A DNA stretch of 64,000 nucleotides from Elizabethkingia miricola (lineage in GTDB: Bacteria > Bacteroidota > Bacteroidia > Flavobacteriales > Weeksellaceae), in contig NZ_LSGQ01000006.1 in NCBI RefSeq assembly GCF_001675285.1, positions 1 to 64,000 on the forward strand. The letters run 5' to 3'. Each line of letters opens with the position of its first letter. The stretch's first letter is position 1. The notes under the pieces are model-generated. The model was not told the origin of the DNA. It saw only the letters and a program-made list of their open reading frames with translations, and made no database searches. A program made the position numbers and the translations under genes. Positions 16,337 to 23,748 of this stretch are shown in pieces.

Positions 16337-17227
16337 TTACCATTTCATTTCGCCGGTGTTCACTTTCGCACCAATCTGAAGAGCAGTTTCAAAAGTAAGT
16401 GCAGGATACTTTGCTTTGATCGTTTTTATTAATGCTTCTGAAGTACTATTGGTTTTTAGCGCTTCTTCATAGAAAAGAATATAATCTTTGGTGTGTTTTA
16501 CAGATGTTAAATCTGTTGCATCTGTTAATTTTCCGTGTGCAGGGATTACTATTGATGGTTTTAATGCAATGATCTTATCCAGTACTTTAATCCAGTTAGA
16601 ACGGGCTTCCGGTGTTTGCGCATCTGCCATCCAAAGATTGAAAGAGTTTCCGAATACGTTGATACCACCAACAACTGCTTTTGCAGATGGAATATATACA
16701 AATGTTCTGGCCGGGAAGTCTTCTAAACCTGTAATTTCCAGTTTTTCACCTTCCAGCTCAATGCTGTTTCCTTTTAATACCTGTGGCAATACTACATTAC
16801 TGGTTACTGCTGCCCCCAGCTGTCCACCCCATACATCCAGCTTTTTCTGTGCCGTCTGCGCTATTGCGTCTACTACTTTAGGAGTTGCATAAGCAGTTAC
16901 TCCGGGAAAATGTCTTTTGAAAACCTCCAGACCGAAATAAAAATCAGGATCATTATGTGATATATATATCGCTTTAAGGTTTTTACCCGATGTTTTAATT
17001 TTTTGTGCAACTGTTTCCGCATCTGCCAATGTGAATTGAGCATCTATTAATACAGCGTCTGTTTTGCCTGATACAATTACAGATGCTACACCAAAGCTAT
17101 TTTCTGAAGCATTGAATACATCCAGATTAAATTTACCTGCCTGAATTGTTTTAAAATTTTGTGCTTTACCTGACATAGTGAATAATGTTAAAATTGTGAA
17201 TAATGTTGTTTTAAATACTGATTTCAT
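16337..17227 (-). CDS. Exported metallo-beta-lactamase-fold protein with altered metal site
   Basis: A 296-residue protein with a signal peptide (residues 1-22, ending GKAQ). The MBL fold is clear (VDAVLID-type strand, ISHNDPDFYFG near 89-99, VIPAHGKLTD near 228). In place of HxHxDH the sequence reads H91-N-D-P-D-F, so two of the usual histidines are Asp and Phe. Catalysis could use a modified site or be lost. It heads the three-gene leftward unit, and two TTGAACWAGTTCAA palindromes lie upstream. Confidence 0.85.
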   Translation of the reverse strand: MKSVFKTTLFTILTLFTMSGKAQNFKTIQAGKFNLDVFNASENSFGVASVIVSGKTDAVLIDAQFTLADAETVAQKIKTSGKNLKAIYISHNDPDFYFGLEVFKRHFPGVTAYATPKVVDAIAQTAQKKLDVWGGQLGAAVTSNVVLPQVLKGNSIELEGEKLEITGLEDFPARTFVYIPSAKAVVGGINVFGNSFNLWMADAQTPEARSNWIKVLDKIIALKPSIVIPAHGKLTDATDLTSVKHTKDYILFYEEALKTNSTSEALIKTIKAKYPALTFETALQIGAKVNTGEMKW

Positions 17228-17263
17228 TATTGTAAAATTATGATTTTTAATCGCTTACTTCCT

Positions 17264-17277
17264 TTGAACTAGTTCAA
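17264..17277. promoter_or_regulatory. Palindromic operator, copy 1
   Basis: TTGAACTAGTTCAA is a perfect 14-bp palindrome followed by TAAAT. It is 37 bp before the MBL gene start, where a regulator would act on the promoter of the MBL-NTF2-DsbA unit. Confidence 0.65.
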
Positions 17278-17428
17278 TAAATTAACCGCCATTATCTTTA
17301 TAAATTCTACAGTCTTTATAATGAAGTGACTGTGCTAAGAAAGATTAAAGTGCCTATAATTTATGTGTCCGTGGATGTTTTATATTTTATTTACAATGCA
17401 AAGTTCAGCATCTGTGCTCTCTAAAACA

Positions 17429-17442
17429 TTGAACAAGTTCAA
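17429..17442. promoter_or_regulatory. Palindromic operator, copy 2
   Basis: TTGAACAAGTTCAA, also followed by TAAAT, differs from copy 1 by one central base. The two lie 165 bp apart in the 354-bp gap 17228-17581, which holds no gene. The flanking Crp/Fnr gene at 17582 is the obvious candidate binding protein. Confidence 0.65.
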
Positions 17443-17581
17443 TAAATGAAAATGGTAAAATCAGAAGGTATCTAAAAGAAAGGAGGTAACCGTATATTAT
17501 AATACCGGTTAACAGAAACTTAGTAACAAAGAAATGCTTTCGTTACTGGGTTTTATTAATGGTTAAAAACCAATTACAATT

Positions 17582-18163
17582 TTATTTACGAATCATTGTC
17601 TTCCTTCTTATCTTACTCAAAAACTCGTGACTAATTCCAAGATAGGCCGCAATCTGTAAATTTGTGAGTCTTTGATTAAGTGAAGGGTATTTTTCAATAA
17701 AATCCAGATAACGTTGATCGGCTGTTTTACTCAGGTTATCTATCATCCTGCGTTGCAAAGTGGTATGTGTTTTTTGTGTCATAATACGGAAAAGCTTCTC
17801 TACCCAGGGGTAATTTTCATAAGCAAAATCTTTGTCCGTTTTCGAGATTAACAGTACTTCGCTGTCTTCAATTGCTTCTATGAAAAGCCGGGAAGGTGCT
17901 TGATTGGTAAAGCTGTCGATATCAGTAAGCCACCAGTCTTCCATTCCGAAATATAAAATCTGCTCAGCTCCTTTAATATCAATATGGTATATTTTAAAAA
18001 GACCTTTTGTTACAAAGGCTTCAAACTTACATACTTCACCTCCCCGCAATAAGAACTCCTTCTTTTTAATCGATTTTGAAGTAAAAAGATTACAGAACTT
18101 AGCTATATCTGCCTCAGAGCTTGCTATATTTCGTGATATATTGAGATGGAGTGCTTCTATCAT
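17582..18163 (-). CDS. Crp/Fnr-family transcription regulator (second)
   Basis: A 193-residue protein with a beta-roll domain (KEFLLRGGEVCKFEAFVTKGLFKIYHID, residues about 34-62) and a C-terminal helix-turn-helix (LTNLQIAAYLGISHEFLSKIRRK). It lacks Fe-S cysteine spacing. It differs clearly from the Crp/Fnr protein at 11669. The neighbouring paired palindromes and the MBL-NTF2-DsbA unit are its likely target; proteins of this subgroup often respond to redox or nitrosative stress. Confidence 0.9.
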   Translation of the reverse strand: MIEALHLNISRNIASSEADIAKFCNLFTSKSIKKKEFLLRGGEVCKFEAFVTKGLFKIYHIDIKGAEQILYFGMEDWWLTDIDSFTNQAPSRLFIEAIEDSEVLLISKTDKDFAYENYPWVEKLFRIMTQKTHTTLQRRMIDNLSKTADQRYLDFIEKYPSLNQRLTNLQIAAYLGISHEFLSKIRRKTMIRK

Positions 18164-18346
18164 AGATTATTTGATTATTGAGCAGTATAATACAAAAGTA
18201 TTAAAAAGCAGCGCTTTGTCTATACATGTAAGCTGATTTATGATAGTTGGGGTTTTATACTAATTATCTAACAACAAACCATGTAATTCTTTAATTACAT
18301 GGTTTGTTGTTTTAAAAATTCAGCTTTAGGCTGAATAGTATTCTTT

Positions 18347-19354
18347 CTATTTCTTTATAAGTTCCACCCTTCTGTTCTGGGCTTTTCCTTCCTCAGTATT
18401 ATTGTCTGCTATTGGGCTTTGCTGTCCAAAACCTTTTGCTGATAAACGATCCTCAGCAATACCTGCCTTGGTAATTTCCCCTCTCACAGATTGAGCTCTT
18501 GCATCTGAAAGTTTCAGATTGTGGTCAGCATTACCAGAGTTATCCGTATAACCATTAATGGCAATTTTTAATGTCTTATCTGTGTTCAGAACTTTTACAA
18601 TTTCTTTTACCGCATCGGATCCGTCAGGTTTCAGAGTAGCCTTATCGGTATCAAAATTAATATGAAGTACTGCTTTTCCTTTTTCATCAAGCTGCTTCTT
18701 TATCTCATCAGATTTTACCAAAGTAATAGTTTGTTTAAAACCTTCTTCCTGTAGAATATTAATTTTTCCGCTGGCACTGTTGCCTGTTAGCTGAATAAAG
18801 ATATTGCCCTGATCTTTACGTCTGATCACATAGACTTTAATATTTTCGCCGGCATATCCTACATCTCCGTCTTCACCAAGGTTTGTTGCCTGTTTGCTAT
18901 ACTTTTCGTACTCTTCGTTGGTAATTTGGCCATCAAATATTTTAACACCACCTACTGCTGTAATAGCTTCGTCAAAGCTTTTCTCGAAATATGGCAGCGC
19001 CCATTGCTCACCGCTTCCCTCTTTAACAACAACATTTGCTTTCCAGACTTTTCCTTCAAACGGAGTCATTACACCACCTATCGGGAAAAATACTTTATCA
19101 TATTTCTTTTCTATAGGTTTATTCTGTGAAACAAGTCCTTCGGGCATATTGAAAAATGGAAATTCGCCAATATTTTTATCCGATACAGGAACGGCATCAA
19201 TATTAAATGTCGAAGACGTTGCTTGTGAAGTATTTTTTTCTTCTGTTTTTATACTATCCTGTGTTGCATTGCTATCCTCTGCTTTCTTCTTGTTGCAGGA
19301 AAGTATAAATAAAGACATTGCTGCAATCGCAACTCCGGTTGTCATTTTTTTCAT
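18347..19354 (-). CDS. OmpA-family lipoprotein
   Basis: A 335-residue protein with a lipoprotein signal (FILSC, Cys about residue 20) and a low-complexity Asp/Ser/Thr linker. A roughly 160-residue middle region follows, and a C-terminal OmpA peptidoglycan-binding domain from about 225 (HINFDTDKATLKPDGSDAVKEI; NGYTDNSGNADHNLKLSDARA; GFGQQSP; NRRVEL). It would tether the outer membrane to peptidoglycan. It is a single gene, with a hairpin (CATGGTTTGTTG region near 18280-18312) just downstream. Confidence 0.9.
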   Translation of the reverse strand: MKKMTTGVAIAAMSLFILSCNKKKAEDSNATQDSIKTEEKNTSQATSSTFNIDAVPVSDKNIGEFPFFNMPEGLVSQNKPIEKKYDKVFFPIGGVMTPFEGKVWKANVVVKEGSGEQWALPYFEKSFDEAITAVGGVKIFDGQITNEEYEKYSKQATNLGEDGDVGYAGENIKVYVIRRKDQGNIFIQLTGNSASGKINILQEEGFKQTITLVKSDEIKKQLDEKGKAVLHINFDTDKATLKPDGSDAVKEIVKVLNTDKTLKIAINGYTDNSGNADHNLKLSDARAQSVRGEITKAGIAEDRLSAKGFGQQSPIADNNTEEGKAQNRRVELIKK

Positions 19355-19413
19355 GTTTGTTATATCTGTTTAGGTATTATTTGCTGATTGTTCTTACTTT
19401 ACTTCCAAATATC

Positions 19414-19866
19414 TTATATTTTTATTGAATGTGAGGATTCTAAGTTTTTTATTTTTTTTCTGAATATTAAAAATTCTACCCCTGTACATAGTAAATAAAC
19501 TATTAAAAAAACTAATGGGCGTATTATAAAGCTGTAGTTATATTGATATATCTCTATTAAAACATTAGTACCTAAATAAATAACACAGATTAACGGTATT
19601 CCTGAAAATGCTAAAAAAGACAAGAAAGAATTATTTCTGATTTTCTCTATTAGATTTAGAAAAAAAGATAAAGAACCTAAAACCATTACAGCCAGATAGA
19701 TCAAGGAAAAACCTAAGTTTAGCAAAATATCAATTATGTACAGAATATTCCCCAGGAAAGTTGTATCTGTCTGTTTTGTTTCCATCATCACAATTTTGTA
19801 AAGGAAAAATAGCAGAATACTGATCAGAAGATTAACCAGCCAGAATTTAAATATAATTTTCTTCAT
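19414..19866 (-). CDS. Small integral membrane protein
   Basis: A 150-residue protein with four predicted transmembrane helices (about 8-24, 45-70, 85-103, 112-137) and a basic C-terminus. I recognise no family. It is preceded by its own short gap and is read in the same direction as its neighbours. Confidence 0.6.
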   Translation of the reverse strand: MKKIIFKFWLVNLLISILLFFLYKIVMMETKQTDTTFLGNILYIIDILLNLGFSLIYLAVMVLGSLSFFLNLIEKIRNNSFLSFLAFSGIPLICVIYLGTNVLIEIYQYNYSFIIRPLVFLIVYLLCTGVEFLIFRKKIKNLESSHSIKI

Positions 19867-19922
19867 TTATAGAAAATTTTCACAGTCTTTATATTTCAAT
19901 GTTTTATACAATTTTTATCTAG

Positions 19923-20279
19923 TTATTCTCTCAATATCTTCTCCATACTCTTGCCTTTCGCCAGTTCATCTATCAATTTATCCAGATAACGAACTTTCTG
20001 TATAATCGGATCTTCTATTTCTTCTACCCTGTATCCACAGATAACTCCGGTAATCTTTGAAACATTCGGATTGATTTTTGGAGCCTGATTGAAGAAATCC
20101 TCGAAGTTTGCTTTTTGGTCTATGTGCTGTTGTAAGCTTTTTTCATTGTAACCTGTAAGCCAGAAGATAATCTCATCTACCTCAGCTTTTGTCCTCCCTT
20201 TCTTTTCAGCCTTCTGAATGTAATGCGGATATACACCGGCAAAGGACATTTTGTATACTCTTTCGTTATTACTATTCAT
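19923..20279 (-). CDS. DUF2200 family protein
   Basis: The start at [11 protein letters not shown] (20279) gives 118 residues and removes an unlikely hydrophobic extension. It matches DUF2200: [20 protein letters not shown] near the start, the IIFWLTGY motif and the acidic [10 protein letters not shown] segment. It is a soluble protein of unknown function, widespread in bacteria. Confidence 0.85.
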   Translation of the reverse strand: MNSNNERVYKMSFAGVYPHYIQKAEKKGRTKAEVDEIIFWLTGYNEKSLQQHIDQKANFEDFFNQAPKINPNVSKITGVICGYRVEEIEDPIIQKVRYLDKLIDELAKGKSMEKILRE

Positions 20280-20460
20280 TTTATGGATTATAATGATATT
20301 TATACAATTACAGAGAAGGACTAAAAATACAAAACTTTTCAACTCATAACCGGAAAAAATGAATAAATTAAAGCTCTGATTTTAAGTTTAATATTTCAAT
20401 GTGAGATTTAAATATATATATCCTTAAAATTCCGTTTTCATAATAATTCAACGATATGTT

Positions 20461-21072
20461 ATGAGGAAATTTTTATTTGCCATCATCTGTATTTTTGCTC
20501 TCCTTATTGGAATTTATCCATTTATGTATGCTTTTGTTGATCACAAGTATACTTTTTTGGGATCTAAATCATCAGAAGTTCTTCATAATGTGATTTGGAA
20601 ACTGGCATTTTATACTCATATTATCTTTGGTGGATTATCACTTTTTATAGGGTGGCGGCAGTTTGGTAAAAAGTTCAGGAATAAACATATAAAACTACAC
20701 AGAAATATCGGAAAACTATATGTAATATCGGTTATCATAAGCTCTGTTGCAGGAATTTATATGGGATTCTATGCTAATGGCGGCATCATATCTTCAACCG
20801 GATTTATATTACTGGGACTCATTTGGTTTAATACAACAGTTATGGCTTTATCACAGATCAGAAAAGGAAATATTAAACAACACCAGCAACTGATGATCTA
20901 TAGCTACGCCTGTACTTTTGCTGCCGTTACACTTAGACTCTGGCTTCCTCTATTAACCATTCTAACAAAGGATCCGGCGCATTCTTATCTCGTTGTAGCA
21001 TGGCTAAGCTGGGTTCCGAATCTTATAGTGGCTTATTTTATTAACAGAAAAGTAATCAGAACCAAAGTGTAA
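20461..21072 (+). CDS. DUF2306 membrane protein
   Basis: A 203-residue protein with about six predicted transmembrane helices and the histidine-bearing motifs of DUF2306 (YTHIIFGGLSLFIGW; HIKLHRNIGKLYV; NIKQHQQLMIYSYACTFAAV). The conserved histidines could bind haem or metal, but the function is not established. It precedes the Phe-leader region by 65 bp and may be a separate unit. Confidence 0.85.
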   Translation: MRKFLFAIICIFALLIGIYPFMYAFVDHKYTFLGSKSSEVLHNVIWKLAFYTHIIFGGLSLFIGWRQFGKKFRNKHIKLHRNIGKLYVISVIISSVAGIYMGFYANGGIISSTGFILLGLIWFNTTVMALSQIRKGNIKQHQQLMIYSYACTFAAVTLRLWLPLLTILTKDPAHSYLVVAWLSWVPNLIVAYFINRKVIRTKV

Positions 21073-21137
21073 GCCACCAATCTAATAATCTTTAATCGTC
21101 TTTATTCTAATAATATTTTGTAGATTTGTTATAGATA

Positions 21138-21200
21138 ATGAACATCAGACGTAACATATTATTTTCATTCTTCTTTTTTGGCCTCCAAGGGCCAAGATAA
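21138..21200 (+). CDS. Phe-rich leader peptide of the PheRS gene
   Basis: A 20-codon frame (ATG 21138, TAA 21198-21200) encodes MNIRRNIL followed by F-S-F-F-F-F and GLQGPR. Five of 20 residues are Phe, four of them consecutive (codons 11-14). It lies 103 bp before a phenylalanyl-tRNA synthetase gene. Leader peptides rich in the cognate amino acid are the sensing element of attenuated operons, such as pheM ahead of pheST in E. coli. A TAGATTTG promoter-like element at 21121-21128 lies just upstream, so the leader transcript would begin close to the ATG. Confidence 0.75.
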   Translation: MNIRRNILFSFFFFGLQGPR

Positions 21201-21224
21201 TTAACTACGTCTGTTGCGTACAGA
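21146..21224 (+). promoter_or_regulatory. Leader RNA with alternative hairpins (attenuator candidate)
   Basis: CAGACGTA (21146-21153, codons 3-6 of the leader peptide) can pair with TACGTCTG (21206-21213). Inside lies TTGGCC-loop-GGCCAA (21178-21195), which starts at the last Phe codon. The 3' arm can alternatively pair locally (TCTGT/ACAGA, 21210-21224). A ribosome stalled on the Phe codons would block some of these pairings. No strong U-tract follows, so termination or translation control cannot be told apart. Confidence 0.55.
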
Positions 21225-21303
21225 TATACCATATTAAATTCTCACCTTATTTTAAATCAAAAATCTACGACATACAAATGTCGCAGAAAGTAATTATTTA
21301 ATT

Positions 21304-22338
21304 ATGAACAATATATCAAATCTAATAAATGAAAAGCGCAGTAAAAAACTGCATAACAATAAACTACACCCTGTATGCCAGTCAAAAGAAAAGATACAAT
21401 TATACTTCAATGATTTTTCAGTATTTGATGATTTAAATGAAATTGTAAGTATTAAAGACAACTTTGATGATTTACTGATTCCGATGGATCATCCTGCCCG
21501 ATCTGCAAATGATACATATTATGCAGATAATGATCATGTCCTTAGAACACAAACTTCTGCACATCAGAATATGCTGCTTAAGGCTGGCCATAAAAGATTC
21601 ATTGCTTCGGGCGATGTATACCGCAAAGACACTATTGACAAAACTCATTATCCGGTTTTCCATCAGATGGAAGGTGTAAAAATTTTACCAGCCGGAGCTG
21701 ATGCTCTGGATGATTTAAAGAAAACACTGGAAGGATTGATTCAGTATTTATATCCCGGAAAAGAATATAGATTTTTAGATGATTATTTTCCTTTTACAGA
21801 ACCTTCATTACAAATAGAAGTATTACAAAATAAAGAATGGATGGAAGTATTGGGAGCAGGTGTAATACATCCTCAAATTCTAAAAAACTGCAATATAGAA
21901 GGTACCGGCTGGGCTTTTGGATTAGGTCTGGATCGTTTGCTGCTTTCTTATTGTAATATCCCCGATATACGGTATTTATGGACAGACGATTTACGTTTCA
22001 TTTCACAATTCGAAAATGGATTGACCGAATTTCAGCAATATTCAAAATATCCACCTGTGTATAAAGACATATCATTCTGGGTAAACGAATATACTGAGAA
22101 TAAAGAAGGCAACTGGAATGAATATAATAATCTCTGTGAAGTTATACGAGAAGAAGGTAATGATCTTGTAGAAAGCATTGACCTGCTGGACAAATTTTGT
22201 AAAGAAAACAAAACATCTTTAGCTTATCGCATTATGTACAGGTCTAATGAAAGAACCTTGCTAAATGATGAAATTAATGAAAAACAGGAACGTATCAGAG
22301 CTACATTGTCTGAAAATTTTGACATTATACTAAGATAA
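21304..22338 (+). CDS. Monomeric, mitochondrial-type phenylalanyl-tRNA synthetase
   Basis: A 344-residue class II aminoacyl-tRNA synthetase. The catalytic core carries the PheS signatures: MDHPARSANDTYY, motif 2 RFIASGDVYRKDTIDKTH plus FHQMEG, YFPFTEPSLQIEV, the VLGAGVIHP loop, and motif 3 GWAFGLGLDRLLL. It lacks the N-terminal coiled coil of bacterial PheS. From about residue 245 it has a ferredoxin-fold anticodon-binding domain (YPPVYKDISFWV to RIMYRSNERTLLNDEINEKQ) that bacteria normally carry on PheT. This is the architecture of the single-chain mitochondrial enzyme. It is presumably a second PheRS beside the cell's alpha2-beta2 enzyme, under its own Phe leader. Confidence 0.9.
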   Translation: MNNISNLINEKRSKKLHNNKLHPVCQSKEKIQLYFNDFSVFDDLNEIVSIKDNFDDLLIPMDHPARSANDTYYADNDHVLRTQTSAHQNMLLKAGHKRFIASGDVYRKDTIDKTHYPVFHQMEGVKILPAGADALDDLKKTLEGLIQYLYPGKEYRFLDDYFPFTEPSLQIEVLQNKEWMEVLGAGVIHPQILKNCNIEGTGWAFGLGLDRLLLSYCNIPDIRYLWTDDLRFISQFENGLTEFQQYSKYPPVYKDISFWVNEYTENKEGNWNEYNNLCEVIREEGNDLVESIDLLDKFCKENKTSLAYRIMYRSNERTLLNDEINEKQERIRATLSENFDIILR

Positions 22339-22347
22339 ATTTTAGGG

Positions 22348-22376
22348 GGCTTTGCTTTTATCAGCAAAGCCTTTTT
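22348..22376 (+). terminator. Terminator of the PheRS gene
   Basis: GGCTTTGCT (22348-22356) pairs with AGCAAAGCC (22363-22371), followed by five Ts. Confidence 0.92.
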
Positions 22377-22554
22377 ATATAATTGATTTATAAATGAAGT
22401 ATAAAATTTCTATAAATCAATCTGTTTATAATCTCCGGCTTTCAGGAATTACTAATGATGAATAAGTTATTCTTTAGGAAAAAGTAATACTCTATTTATT
22501 TGCAGATTGATAAATATATCTATAATTTGAAAGTTGAATCAAAAAAATTTTATT

Positions 22555-22737
22555 ATGAAAAAATTACGACAACTTTCAAGACATGATCTTAAAAATGTAA
22601 AAGGTAGTGCAGCATGCAGTATGTGGTATAATCATACTGCTTCTTGCGGAGTTAGTTATGGTTTATGCTTTGATAACTATACAAGCATCGACGATATGCA
22701 AAAGGCTGTTGATGATCTGGATAAAATTAAATGCTAA
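22555..22737 (+). CDS. Cysteine-containing leader peptide 1
   Basis: A 60-residue precursor starting MKKLRQLSRHDLKNVKGS, the Bacteroidota bacteriocin-like leader; an in-frame ATG 21 bp upstream is less likely because all family members start MKK/MKN. The core has four cysteines and an acidic C-terminal helix (DDMQKAVDDLDKIKC). Its promoter region does not carry the palindrome found before the next three genes. No maturation or export gene lies nearby. Confidence 0.75.
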   Translation: MKKLRQLSRHDLKNVKGSAACSMWYNHTASCGVSYGLCFDNYTSIDDMQKAVDDLDKIKC

Positions 22738-22785
22738 AAACTTTCAATTTTCTATTCATTTATATTTAAATTTCTTCACAATAAG

Positions 22786-22817
22786 TCACTTTAAAGTGAA
22801 TAAATGTATTATATTTG
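22786..22817 (+). promoter_or_regulatory. Palindrome plus promoter of leader peptide 2
   Basis: TCACTTTAAAGTGA (22786-22799) is a perfect 14-bp palindrome, followed after 10 bp by TATATTTG (22810-22817), which matches the Bacteroidota -7 element TAnnTTTG. The palindrome starts 57 bp before the ATG and would overlap the -33 region. Confidence 0.7.
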
Positions 22818-22842
22818 CTCTACACCAAATAAATATAGTATT

Positions 22843-23016
22843 ATGAAAAATTTAAAGAAGATTTCCAGAAACGAACTTAAATCTGTTGTAGGTGGTATCG
22901 GTCCTAATGAAGCTCTTCCATTTTGTACAAAACCAAGGCAAATAGAGCTTTGGGAAATGCAATGCAGTCCTTTGGATACCGAACCATGTTATGCAGCAGG
23001 TTGCAGAATGAAGTAA
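22843..23016 (+). CDS. Cysteine-containing leader peptide 2
   Basis: A 57-residue precursor with leader MKNLKKISRNELKSVVGGIG; the canonical VVGG site is intact, unlike the KGS variants of its neighbours. The core contains four cysteines (FCTKPRQ, MQCSP, EPCYAAGC). It has its own palindrome-bearing promoter and its own terminator, so it is monocistronic. By family it would be cleaved after GG and exported by a peptidase-containing ABC transporter, which is not in the window. Confidence 0.78.
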   Translation: MKNLKKISRNELKSVVGGIGPNEALPFCTKPRQIELWEMQCSPLDTEPCYAAGCRMK

Positions 23017-23026
23017 TTAAAAAGAG

Positions 23027-23058
23027 CAGCTGATATTTTTATCAGCTGTTTTTATTTT
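23027..23058 (+). terminator. Terminator of leader peptide 2
   Basis: CAGCTGAT and ATCAGCTG pair around a 6-base loop, followed by TTTTTATTTTT. Confidence 0.9.
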
Positions 23059-23115
23059 TACCTTCTACATCAAACTTCTCTGTTTATTAAAATCATAAAT
23101 ATCTTTACAATTAAG

Positions 23116-23146
23116 TCACTTTTAAGTGAATAAACATTATATTTAC
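23116..23146 (+). promoter_or_regulatory. Palindrome plus promoter of leader peptide 3
   Basis: TCACTTTTAAGTGA (23116-23129) starts 56 bp before the ATG and is followed by TATATTTA (23139-23146). It is the second copy of the element upstream of leader peptide 2. Confidence 0.65.
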
Positions 23147-23171
23147 ACCTTAACCAAATAAATAATTTATT

Positions 23172-23336
23172 ATGAAAAAGTTATCAAAAAAAAATCTGAA
23201 AGACATTAAAGGAAGTGATGATTGGAAATCATGTAATACATCTTATGATTGTAGACCCGGTAATTATGTATGCTGCTTTGGTGGATGTTATAAAACCACA
23301 GAATTGGAATACTTACCTATATGTCCAAATGATTAA
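23172..23336 (+). CDS. Knottin-like six-cysteine leader peptide A
   Basis: A 54-residue precursor: leader MKKLSKKNLKDIKGS, then a core with cysteines at 21, 27, 34, 35, 39 and 51. The spacing C-x5-C-x6-CC-x3-C-x11-C fits the inhibitor-cystine-knot pattern (C-C-CC-C-C) known from small toxins and defensive peptides. The next gene is a paralogue with identical cysteine positions. A disulfide-bonded secreted mini-protein is inferred; activity is unknown. The gene is too short for default gene callers and may be missed in annotations. Confidence 0.8.
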   Translation: MKKLSKKNLKDIKGSDDWKSCNTSYDCRPGNYVCCFGGCYKTTELEYLPICPND

Positions 23337-23337
23337 A

Positions 23338-23367
23338 TCATTATAAAGTGAGCAAACATTATATTTA
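23338..23367 (+). promoter_or_regulatory. Degenerate palindrome plus promoter of leader peptide 4
   Basis: TCATTATAAAGTGA (23338-23351) matches the perfect palindrome at 12 of 14 positions, starts 56 bp before the ATG, and is followed by TATATTTA (23360-23367). It begins 2 bp after the stop codon of the previous gene, consistent with a tandem duplication of promoter plus gene. Confidence 0.55.
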
Positions 23368-23393
23368 TACCTTATCCAAATAAATAATTTATT

Positions 23394-23561
23394 ATGAAAA
23401 AGTTATCGAAAAAAGATCTAAAGGCTATTAAAGGAAGTGGTGAAGGAGAAACTTGCCATAGCCGTAGAGACTGTCGTACGGGAAATTATGTATGTTGTTT
23501 TGGTACATGTCAAAAAACAACTGAAATGGAGTATTTACCTCAATGCCCAGAAGATAATTAA
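23394..23561 (+). CDS. Knottin-like six-cysteine leader peptide B
   Basis: A 55-residue paralogue of the previous gene: leader MKKLSKKDLKAIKGS, cysteines again at 21, 27, 34, 35, 39 and 51, and shared GNYVCCFG and KTTE.EYLP blocks. Between the cysteines the sequence has changed more (HSRRD for NTSYD), as expected of peptides under diversifying selection, though two copies cannot prove it. It has its own promoter element and the shared terminator downstream. Confidence 0.8.
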   Translation: MKKLSKKDLKAIKGSGEGETCHSRRDCRTGNYVCCFGTCQKTTEMEYLPQCPEDN

Positions 23562-23564
23562 GAA

Positions 23565-23590
23565 AAGGATGCTCTAGCATCCTTTTTTAT
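23565..23590 (+). terminator. Terminator of the leader-peptide cluster
   Basis: AAGGATGCT and AGCATCCTT form a tight hairpin (23565-23584) followed by TTTTATT. Confidence 0.92.
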
Positions 23591-23748
23591 TAAATAAATA
23601 TTATCAGACAATTTTCCTTCCTCCCTATAAGCCTAATAAAAATCAGGTTTTTCGGGTGAAATAAAGTTCTCACACTGTTTAGAATTATTACAAATAAAGC
23701 TATATTTGTAGTTTATTTATTTTTAATAAGACTAAATAGTAATAAAGA

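Noticed and set aside
16488-16892. 134-codon antisense frame opposite the MBL gene
   Set aside because: Shadow frame; the opposite strand has a clear MBL fold with signal peptide.
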